Positions 28,107-38,800 of a DNA stretch of 64,000 nt are shown here, in pieces. Positions within the stretch are counted from its first letter, which is position 1; every line of letters starts with the position of its first letter. This DNA is from Verrucomicrobiales bacterium. Lineage in GTDB: Bacteria; Verrucomicrobiota; Verrucomicrobiia; Limisphaerales; J093. The stretch is from the NCBI GenBank assembly GCA_024233215.1, contig JACKPW010000018.1, forward strand, positions 86,071 to 150,070. The letters run 5' to 3'. A program made the translations under genes and the position numbers. The notes under the pieces were generated by a model that saw nothing but the letters and a program-made list of their open reading frames with translations, was not told the DNA's origin and did not search any database.

Positions 28107-28769
28107 TCAGGCCGCAACCTTGCGGCGATAAGCCGCCAATCCCAGCGCCCCTGCTCCGACCATCCAGAGGGTGACCCCGCCGTCCGGCACGTCCGAGTAG
28201 AGTCGCATCGACACGTCCCCCACGGAATTAAGCCCGGAGTAGGTGTTGTTGTTGAACTGTGCGCTCAAACCGTCCAGCGGCGCACTAAGGCCCAGAAGAG
28301 CCAGTTCACCGAACGCGTCGGGGGTTCCACCGCTCATGCTGATCCAGTATACCGTATTGGCGGCAAGCGTGATCGGTACTGTGAAGTCGGCGTACTTCTG
28401 CGTGATCAAACTTGCCGATGAAGCTCCATCAGTGTTCACCAGCGAAATGGTCTCTTGGAACTCGTTCAGAAGTGCCCCGGGTTGGCCGGCCGCATCCTGC
28501 CAAAGCTGAATCGTTACCGTTTGGCCAACGGCACCCCAATACTGCCCACTGAACTGCCCCATGCCGGTGAGGGTGACGGGCGACGCAAAGGAAAAGCTGT
28601 CGGCGAAATGCTGGCCCGATCTCGCGTTCGCCCAGTTGCCACTATCTGATGGAAGCAGCAGCGCACCCAGGAAGGCGTCCGGACTGCGATCCAGGACAAT
28701 CGAGTTGGCGTTCGCGAGGCCGCTCAGGCCGACGCATGCAATACATACAACCGGATAGCATCTCTTCAT
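28107..28769 (-). CDS. Exported protein with a VPDGG-type (VPDSG-CTERM-like) C-terminal sorting signal
   Basis: 220 residues from ATG 28769; the upstream part of the frame lacks protein character. Signal peptide (RCYPVVCIACVGLSGLANA), then a beta-rich domain with FADSFSFASPVTLTGM, VTIQLWQDAAGQPGALL and NTVYWISMSG, typical of choice-of-anchor domains. The end reads VPDGGVTLWMVGAGALGL followed by AYRRKVAA: motif, membrane helix, basic tail. This tripartite end is recognised by exosortase systems, in which the protein is cut at the motif and attached to a surface polymer. No exosortase gene is in the window, so it must be elsewhere. Confidence 0.85.
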   Translation of the reverse strand: MKRCYPVVCIACVGLSGLANANSIVLDRSPDAFLGALLLPSDSGNWANARSGQHFADSFSFASPVTLTGMGQFSGQYWGAVGQTVTIQLWQDAAGQPGALLNEFQETISLVNTDGASSASLITQKYADFTVPITLAANTVYWISMSGGTPDAFGELALLGLSAPLDGLSAQFNNNTYSGLNSVGDVSMRLYSDVPDGGVTLWMVGAGALGLAAYRRKVAA

Positions 28770-29225
28770 TCGAATGGCTTTCTTTGGCCGTTTACTTGGC
28801 TGTTTGGGCGATCGTTCTACCCGGGATTGCTGCCCAAGCAGCACGAACCAATCCTGTCCCGGATAGCCTTCCGCGAGACACAGCTCGCCGCCTTCGCGAC
28901 TCCGCTAGCAGGAATCGTGCTATGCACGCTGAACCCGGTGTTGATTACAGTAGCAAAATCATAAGTACCAATCATTTGCCACATAATCACAACTTGTCAT
29001 GCGGGGAGAGGTCCGAGGCGCATTAGCTTCGGGGTGTAAGGGCAGCCAACATCGTTGAGGGGCACGTCACATCGCAGGTTGTCATAAGCACTTGTCGGAA
29101 CGCCTATTAGCTCTTGATGTGATCAGTGTAAAGCAAACCGACGGCTTCTTCCGGCCTCACGGCCCTTCGCGGATTCGAAGGCATGCCCATAAAGGGGTCA
29201 TAAAGGGTTCAGTTCTGAATGGCGC
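28770..29225. other. Intergenic region, relatively AT-rich
   Basis: About 455 bases with lower GC than the neighbours, notably 28940-29000 and 29030-29130. It holds the leader of the VPDGG protein gene. Only short frames with no protein character were found; no RNA gene was recognised. Confidence 0.45.
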
Positions 29226-29540
29226 TTAATCAAGGCCCTTTGTATTTCGGGGATTGCCTTTCCAGTAACGGTTCCGATGGGGCGTCTCTTTGAATTTGCG
29301 TCGGGGCTTGTTGAGCAGCGGGAAGGGTTTGGGCCGTCGTTTCAGGGCTCGCGGTTCTTGTCGGCCGGGGCGGAGAGGAACCGCATCCCGTGCCAGGTTG
29401 AACAACAAGTCCTCCCAGAGTTGCTGCCGAACTCGGCGGGTGCGTGCCAGCGCGATGGCCCCGCTGTACCTAGCGCCCGACCAACGTGATCTTCTGCGTG
29501 AGCCCCATAGCCATCCCGTTTCAGGGTAGCCAATCGACTA
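29226..29540 (-). mobile_element. Remnant of an IS4-like transposase (C-terminal end)
   Basis: In one minus-strand frame, the residues RTRRVRQQLWEDLLFNLA, then RPGRQEPRALKRRPKPFPLL, then NKPRRKFKETPHRNRY, resemble the C-terminus common to many IS4-type transposases. The stretch just upstream (GLTQKITLVGR) is in another frame, so the remnant is frameshifted, and nothing catalytic remains. No terminal inverted repeats were identified. Confidence 0.6.
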
Positions 29541-29803
29541 CCGACGACATCGCTGCCGTGCGAACTCCCTGCTCTACGCGGCCGGGCAACCACGCCCAGC
29601 CCCCGTCTCAGCCGTTACGGTACAGATCCCGGTCCACAGAGATCAGAACAGGCTTAAACCGAACTTCGCGGAGGCGCCTGACACGATAAGATAATGTAGA
29701 TTCTCCTTGCTCCACATCCTAGTAATACTCATCATTTGAACTTGGACACACACTGAAGTCAGCCGCTAACGCGTTGCCTCTCTTCACACACACCTCACCT
29801 TCG

Positions 29804-32800
29804 ATGAAGACATCACGATGCTCGTTGTCCTCTCTCCTGCGCGGCTTCCTGGGGATTGTGGCGTTCGGACTGGCCTGGACCTGCCCGCTCGTCTCCGCGG
29901 CGAATCCGGTGGCGGATCCCTTCCCCTTCTTCGAGGGAGCGTTTATCTCGTCGTTGGCGATTCAACCGGACGGGGAGCTCCTGATTAGCGGGAGCTTGAT
30001 TTCAATCGACGGTCAGACGGCCCTGAACGTGGTGCGACTGGCGGACGACGGCACCTTGGATCCCTGTCTCCGAGTATCCGTTGACGGGTATGTTAGCGTC
30101 GTGGCGGCCCAACCGGACGGACGCATTCTCGCGGGCGGCGGGTTCATTACCAGGATCAACGGCGTCCCCGGCTCCAACCTGTTTCGGATGAACCCTGATG
30201 GGAGTCGAGACGCTTCATTCACTCCGGCGGTGGAGCCGTTGGATCATGGTGCGGTGGGAGCCCTGGCGGTGCAGCCGGACGGGCGCATTCTGGTGGGCGG
30301 GGACTTTCAAAACCTGGACGGGGAACCGCACGCGAACGTGGGGCGGCTGAACGCGGACGGCTCCGTGGATTCGACCTTCAATCCCTCGGCGGAGCACGGA
30401 GCGACCGCGCTGGCTGTGCAGGCCGACGGGCGTATTCTGGTCGGAGGCGATTTCTCCCGACTTGATGGAGAGCCGCGTTACGGGGTGGGTCGACTCAACC
30501 CCGATGGTTCGCTGGACGGACTCTACGATCCGTTGGCCGAACCGATGGTGACGGTTGTGCTGATTCAGGCCGACGGCAAGGCGCTTATCGGCACTGGCAT
30601 GTCTGGTTTGTTCCGTTTTGAGAACACGGATCCTCAAGAGGACACTTTGGACTGGGAGGGTGATGCCTTGGTCTGGACCCAGGGCAACAGTTGCCCGGCG
30701 GCAACCGGGACGGTGTTTGAGTATTCGGATGACGCGGAGAACTGGACATTCCTCGGCAAAGGCGCGGCGAGCGGGACCGGGTGGCGTTTGGAAGGAGTGG
30801 TTGTACCGGAAGGCCAGACGGTCCGGGTGCGCGGCAATGCGCAGGCGACCCAATCAAGCGCTTCGGGATGGACGGTAATGGAGACCTTTCACGGGCCACC
30901 GCTGTTCCTGCAACAACCAGTGGCCGCGACGACCGTGGGCTTTGGGAGCGAAGTGCTCCTGAGGGCGCGGGTCGTGGGCAGCGGACCGCTTGCCTACCAG
31001 TGGCAGAAGGACGGGGAACCCCTGGCCGATGGCGACGGGATTGCCGGATCCGAAACGGCCGCTTTGATACTTACCGGGGTCGCCGGCGAAGACCGCGGGG
31101 CCTATGCGCTCGTCACCACCAACGGGTTGGGCAGCAAGACCAGTCAAGTGGCGCAAGTCGATGTGGTCGATCCCGTCATTACCAGTCAGCCGGTCACCCA
31201 AACCCCACCTCCGGGCGGGACGTTGACGCTTTCCGTGGAAATCGCCGCCAGCGATCCCCTCAGCTACCAATGGCAGCGCGACGGCGAGGTGTTGGTCGAC
31301 GACGGACGAATCTCGGGGAGCCAGACCGCCGTCTTGAGCGTGGCTGACAGTTCGAGCGCCGATGACGGTCTCTACCGCGTCACGATCAGCAATGCCTACG
31401 GGAGTGTGACCAGCCGGGAAATCCCGGTGAAGGTGGCGGTGATCATGGTGGATCCGGAGTTCAACGTGGCGATGGAATCGACGGATGCGGTCCACTCGCT
31501 GGCGATCCAGCCCGACGGCGGGGTTGTGGTGGGGGGGCACTATCAGCGGCTGGGGGGCATGACGGCTTACAGCATCGGACGGGTGTTCCCCGACGGAACG
31601 GTGGATCAGCCCTTCGACTCCGGAAGCCCGAGCAGCAGTTGGATCGAGACCTTGGCCATCCAACTGGATGGCAAGCTCGTCGTCGGGGGGGACTTCCGTT
31701 CCTTGGGAGGACAAAGCTTGGGCAGGATCACCCGTCTCAACTTCGACGGCACGGGGGACCCGGACTTTGTTGGGACCGTCAATGCCCGGGTATTGGCCAC
31801 GGCGCTGCAACCGGACGGGAAGATCCTACTGGGCGGGGATTTCACCAAAGTGGGTGAGGAGCCCGCCTGGCACCTGATCCGACTGAACGTGGACGGCACG
31901 CGCGACCCGGGGTTCTCCCAGACTGCCGGTGGTTTGGAAACGTTGGGTGCCTCCGTGCATGCGATTGCCTGCCAGCCTGACGGAAGGATCCTGATTGGCG
32001 CCTTGTCCAGTCCGCACGCCGGCTTGGTGCTGTGTTACCTGAAACGACTGCAACCTGATGGCACCCCGGACACCAGCTTCAATGCTTCCGTTGACCAGTG
32101 GGTTCACGCCCTGCTGTTGCAGCCGGACGGCAGGATCCTGCTTGGCGGCGAATTCACGACCGTGAACGGACAGCCGCGGCAACGGATCGCACGGCTGAAC
32201 CCGGACGGGACGCTGGATGCCGGCTTCCAACCGACGGCCAACGGGGCGGTCGTTTCCATGATGCTTCAGGCCGACGGCAAAATTCTGTTGGGAGGCGCGT
32301 TCACCGAACTGGGGGGGGAAAGCCACCCGTATCTCGGGAGACTAAACGCGGACGGCTCCGTGGATCCCAGTTTTCGGCTGGGAGCGGACAACCAGGTGCG
32401 GGCACTGGCGCTTCAACGGGATGGCAGCATCCTCGTCGGCGGCCTTTTCCACCAGCTTGGTTCGGAGAGCCGCAATGCGATTGGCCGGCTGGTCAACACC
32501 CACGAGGCCTCGGTGAACCTGGTCCCCGGCGAATCGGATCTGACCTGGCTCCGGGACGGGGCCAGCCCCGAGGTGTCCCGAACCCTCTTCGACTACTCGA
32601 CCGATGGTGTGAACTGGACGGCTCTCGGCGAAGGGACCCGCATCACCGGCGGTTGGCGGCTCGAGGGTGTTTCGGTCCCGGAAGACGCCATCCTCCGCGC
32701 GCGCGGCTTGGTGATCGGTAGCCAGTATAACGCCGGCAATTCCTGGGTGGCCGGCTATTTCGGCCGACCTGTCATCCTGGAGCAACCGTCCGGAGGCACG

Positions 32801-35800
32801 TTCGCATCCAGCTCCACCGTATCGCTGACCGTTCGAGCGGATGGAACCGGGCCGCTGAGTTACCAATGGTTCAAGGACGGGGAGGCCCTGGCGGAGGACG
32901 CCGGCCACGTTGGCGTTCAATCGCCGACACTTACCCTGAACGACCTCTGGGGACCGGCGGGTGGCGAATATTCCGCTGTGGTGACCAACCCGCAGGGTGA
33001 GGTGACCAGTGCTGTCGTGACCCTGACCGTGACCGGCGATCCCCGAATTGCCTCCGAGCCGGTCAGCCAGGTAGTGAACCTGGGGGCGACCGCCACGTTC
33101 GAGTTCGGCGTGGAAGGCACGGAACCGCTCACCTACCAGTGGTGGCACGATGGGGTGGAATTGCCCGGAGCGAACGACGCCTCGCTCGTGCTCGAGAACG
33201 TGCAACCGGCCCAGGCCGGCGAATACCGGGCCGTGGCTGCCAATGACTACGGCGAGGTCACCAGCCAGGTGGTCACGCTTGACGTGAACCAGACCGTTCC
33301 CGAGCTCGCCTTCGACCCGGTGATCGGCGGGAGGGTGTATGCCCTGGCGGTGCAATCGGACGACAAGATCCTCGTCGGCGGGAACTTCACGATCGTCAAC
33401 GGGGAAACCCGGAAGAATCTCGCCCGCCTGCTTCCCGACGGCACGCTGGATCCGGAGTTCAATCCCGGGGCCGACAGCCCGGTCGAGGCGTTTGGGATTC
33501 AACCGGATGGCGGCATTCTCGTGGCCGGGGAGTTCACCACTCTGGCCGGGGAACCGCGCCAGAGGATTGCCCGGCTTGGTCCGGATGGGGCACTCGACCC
33601 GGACTTTCGCGTGCCGGTGGACAACACAATCCGCGCCCTCGCTCTCCAACCGGACGGCCGAATCCTGATCGGCGGCCACTTCACCCTCCTGGACGGTGAG
33701 GCGCATGCGCAAGTCGGACGGCTCAACCCGGACGGTTCCGTGGACGACGGATTCGCGGCGGGCGTCCAATCCAACGGTAGCTACACCCCGTCGGTCAGGA
33801 CGTTCGCGGTACAGCCGGATGGACGGATCGTGGTGGCCGGATACTTCTCGACCTTGAACGGAGAACCGGCCGGCAGCATTGGGCGCCTCACGCCGGATGG
33901 ATCGCGGGATCCGAGTTTCGCGGGCAGCGCCAACTCCATCGTGGATTGCCTTACGCTCCAGCCGGACGGACGCATCCTCGTGGCCGGCCACTTCACCGTT
34001 CTCAACGCGCAGTCCAGCAGATCGCACGTCGGACGCCTGAACGTCGACGGCAGCCTGGACACCTCTTTCCAGTCGTCGGTCACCATGAACGTGATGAGCC
34101 TGGCGTTGCAGGCCGACGGGAGAATCCTGGTCGGGGGAGTCATTTACGACTCGTGGTCCCCCGCTTCCAGGATTATCCGGCTCGAGTCGGGCGGTTCGCT
34201 TGACCCGGTGGTGGATCCCAGGGCGGACCGCGACGTCTACGCCATCGCCCTGCAGTCGGACGGACGAATTCTCGCGGGCGGCTGGTTCTCCGAGATCGCC
34301 GGCGTGGAACGGGGTGGCCTCTGTCGTTTGAGCAACACAGGGCCCGCCGTCGAATCAATCGAGTACGACGACAGCGTGTTCTGGACGCGTGGCGGCGCAG
34401 CGCCGGAACTCTCTCGGACCACGTTCGAGCATACCGGAGACGGCATCACCTGGACTGGGTTGGGCGAAGGAATCCGGATTTCTGGAGGCTGGGCTCTGAC
34501 CCCTCCGACGCCGGTGCCCGGAGGCAACATCCACGCCCGGGGTTACCTTTCTGGAGCGCAAAACAACGGCTCCAGTTGGTTCGTGGACACCTACTCCGGC
34601 CCCCCGTTGTTCCTGGAGCAGCCCGAGGGACAAAGCGCCCCGAAGCAAACCCTGGTCACCTTCGGCACCCGGGTGGTGGGTTCCGGGCCCCTGGCCTACC
34701 AGTGGCATCACGACGGACTCCCCCTCGAGGATGGCGATCGTGTCTCGGGAAGCCGGACTCCAGTTCTGACCGTCGGGGATCTTACGGGAGAGGACAGCGG
34801 AGAATACACCCTGGTGGCAACCAATGGCCTTGGGGAAACCACCAGTCGCATTGCCGTCCTGTCCGTTCTCGATCCCTGGATCATTCTCCAGCCGGAAAGC
34901 CAGACCGTGAACTGGGGGCAGCGGGTGGATTTCGAGACCTACGCCGTGGGGACCGGCGACCTGAGCTATCAGTGGTGGAAGGATGGGGTGGAAATCCCGG
35001 GGGCCAATGAACCCTGGCTGGAGTTGTCCGGGTTGACCGCCGGGGATGCGGGCGATTACTGGGTCGTGGCAACCGGCCCGTACGGCGGAACCCCCAGCGA
35101 GACAGCCACACTGGATGTCGTCCTCGAACCTTCGATTGTCACGCACCCGGCGAGTCAGATCGGGAACCTGGGCGGACAGGTGAGTTTCGTGGTGGGGGTT
35201 CAAGGCGAGCCCCCGATGACCTACGCGTGGTATCGGAACAGCGAGACTTTGAACGATGAGGGGAGTGTCTCCGGCAGCCAGAGCGACACCCTGATCCTGA
35301 GTTCGCTCACGCCGGAGGACGCCGGCGAATACTCCGTCCGGGCATCGAATTCCTCCGGTACAGATCTCAGCACCGCGGCCCGGCTCGCCGTCAACTCCGC
35401 GGTGGTGGACGAGTCCTTCCAAACCGGGACCTGGGGCTATGTCACGGCTCTGGCGTTACAGACCGACGGACAGATTCTGGTCGGAGGCTCCTTCACCACG
35501 CTTGGCGGCGAAGCCCGCTCCCGCCTCGGCCGTCTTGGGACGGGTGGTTCGGTGGATCCGACGTACGATCCCTCGGCTGACCGGACGGTCAGGGCAATCG
35601 CCGTCCAGCCCGATGGCAGCGCGGTGGTAGCGGGTGAATTCACCACTCTGGCCGGGGAGTCACGGGACCGGGTTGCCCGGGTGAACCCCGATGGCAGTCT
35701 GGACCCGGACTTCAATCCGGGCGCCAACGGGACAATCTACACGCTGCTGGAACAACCGGACGGCAGGATTCTCGTGGGCGGGGAGTTCTCCTCCCTCGGG

Positions 35801-38800
35801 GGATCTCCGCGAGCCCGGATCGGCCGGCTCAATGCCGACGGCAGCCTGGACGCATTCAACCCGGCATTTGACGATACCGTGGTCTGCCTGGCGGTGCTGT
35901 CGAACGGTGACATCCTGGTGGGCGGGGAGTTTGACAAGGTCAATAACCTGAACGTCCCTCGCCTGGCCCGGCTGACCCCCGACGGCAAAGTGGTGACCGC
36001 CTTCGCCCCACAGGTGGATTCAGGCTTCTTCACTTCAGTCAATGTGCTGGCGGTGCAATCCGATGGCAAGATCCTGCTGGGCGGACGGTTTCGGGACGTC
36101 GCGGGTGAGGACCGGGACAATTTCGCGCGACTCAATCCGGACGGCACACTCGACGCCGGCTTCGCCCCGGAAGTGAACCGCTACATCTACGCAATGGCAT
36201 TGCAGGCAGACGGGGCGGTGCTGGTGGGCGGGGACTTCACCGAGGTGAACGGCGTGCCCCGGGAACGGTTGGCCCGGCTGGTTCCCAATGGCTCCCTCGA
36301 TCCGGACTTTTGCCCCTCGGTTTCCAGCGTGGTCTACGCCCTGGCACTGCAATCCGACGGGAACCTGCTGGTGGGCGGAAACTTCACCCAACTCGCGGAG
36401 GCGGACCACGCGGACCTTGCCCGCGTGATCAACTCGACCGCGGCGGTGAGCACCTTCACCCGCGAGGGCGACACCCTGACCTGGCTGCGGCATGGCAGCA
36501 GTCCGGAAGCCTGGCACGTCACCTTTCAGCACTCGAACGACGCCACGAGCTGGAGCGCTTTGGGCGAAGCCACGCGGATTGATGGTGGCTGGAAGCTGAG
36601 TGAACCGTCGCTTCCTGCGGACGGCTGGTTCCGCGCCCGGGCCCACGTTGCCGGGGAGGGATACGGCGGGTCCGGTTGGCTCGTGGAGGCATACCTTGGC
36701 ACGCCTCTCCTCACGCAGCAACCGGAGGGTCAGACCGCGGCCTTCGGCTCTACGGTGACCTTCACGGCCACCGCGGTCAGTACTGATCCGTTGACCTATC
36801 AATGGTTCCGCGACGGCACGCCACTCATGGATGATGCCCGCGTCAGCGGAACGCAGACCAGCACTCTCAGCATCACGACGCTAACCAGCAGCGATGCCGG
36901 CGCCTACACGCTGACCGTCACCGGCGACTCCGGCAGCATGACGAGTGAGCAAGCCACCCTCACTGTGCTTGATCCGCTGATCACCCGGCAACCCGTCAGC
37001 CAGACGCGCGGCTTTGGCCAGGCCGCTGTCTTCGAAGTCGAAGCCGCAGGCACGGAGCCGGTTCTCTATCAATGGCAGAAGGCCGGGGCCGACATCGACG
37101 GGGCGACCGGACCGACTTTGGAACTGCAGAATCTGCAGGCAACCGATGCGGGCGACTACCGGGTGGTGGTGACGACGAACTACGGGAGTGTGGTGAGTGA
37201 GATCGCAACCCTCAGCCTGGTTGGTCCACCGGTGATCACGAGCCAGCCCCTGAGTCAGGCCGTTGAACCGGGTGCCGATGTCACGCTGACGGTTGTGGCG
37301 GCGGGTGCGGAGCCGCTGGAATACGAATGGTGGAAGGATGGCGCGCTGCTGCCGGGGGCAACAGGACCCTCGTTGGAACTGGCGGACGCGCGGAGTTCCG
37401 ACAGCGGTTGGTACCAGGCGAGGGTGCACAACAGCCACGGGGAGGCCAGCAGCGAGCTGGTGTCGCTGTCGGTGAATGGTGCCACCTGGGACACCGGATT
37501 CGCCCCCGCCTTGGTGCATTATCCGCTTCCGCGCACCACGGTGCTGGCGGTCCAGCCGGATCAGCGCGTTCTCCTCGGCGGTGGATATCGCGCGGAAGAT
37601 CCGTCCGGGAATCGTTTACTCTACCGGTTCCTGCCGGATGGAACCTACGACAGCGGCTTCGATCCCGGCGGGAACCTGTCCGTTTACTGCCTGGCGATTC
37701 AGCCGGATGGCAGGATTCTGGTGGGCGGCAGTTTCAACACCCTGGCCGGCCAGCCCCGGACCTCGCTTGGGCGTTTGCTGCCGAATGGCAGGCTGGACCA
37801 TGGCTTCGACGCGCTGATCGACGAACCCCACATCGCCGCGAGCTTTCTCCGCGTTCAGGCGCTTCTTGTTCAACCCGACGGGAAGATCGTGGTAGGCGGT
37901 GAGTTCTGGACGGTGGCGGGCGCGTCCCGACGGAATCTGGCACGGCTCCACCCGGACGGAACATTGGACGCCAGCTTTGCCACCGAGGCGAGTGCATCGG
38001 TCCGAACCCTGGCACTGCAGCCGGACGGCCGGATCCTGGTGGCCGGGGGATTTGCCCAGTTGGCCGGCGAGCCCCGATTCACCATTGGTCGCCTCAATCC
38101 GGATGGTTCCTTGGATCAGGATTTCGATCCGGCACCCGACCAAGCGGTAACCACCCTGGTCGTTCAGCCGGACGGTCGAATTCTGGTTGCCGGCTACTTC
38201 ACGAGCATCGCCGGCCAGCCCGCTGAACGGATCGCGAGGCTGCATGCCGATGGGACCCTGGATACGTCCTTCAGTGCCTCGGCCAACAGCGGCATCCTGT
38301 CATTCGGACTTCAAACGGATGGTCGTGTGCTGGTAACGGGGGTCTTCAATACGCTGGACGGCTTTGCGCTGAGCTCCCTGGGGCGCCTGAACCCGGATGG
38401 CTCGCTGGACCTCAGTTTCCGTCCTTCCTCCGACTGGTTCTACGCCGTCTCCGCAATCCAATCGGACGGGTCCATTCTGCTAGGGGCGGAAAGTTGGGCC
38501 GGAACCGGCTACCTGCCCCCCGCCGGCTTCGGGCGCCTGGACAATACCGACCCGGCCACTCAAAGCCTTGAATACGATGGCTCGACCATCACCTGGCTGC
38601 GCGGCGGCACGAGCCCGGAGGTCTGGCGCGTTACGTTCGAGCATTCCGTCGACGGAGTGGAGTGGACCATGTTGGACACACCTGCGCGGATTCCGGGTGG
38701 TTGGGCGTTGCCCGACGTCTCCCTGCCGGCCACGGGAACTCTCCGGGCCTTGGGGTACGTCACCAGTGGCCGATACAACGCTTCCCACTGGTTCGTCGAA

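Noticed and set aside
29930..38540. Regularly spaced repeats that could suggest a CRISPR array or satellite DNA
   Set aside because: Spacing is about 150 bases, the units are imperfect and keep one coding frame with the delta-60 core, so they are protein repeats.
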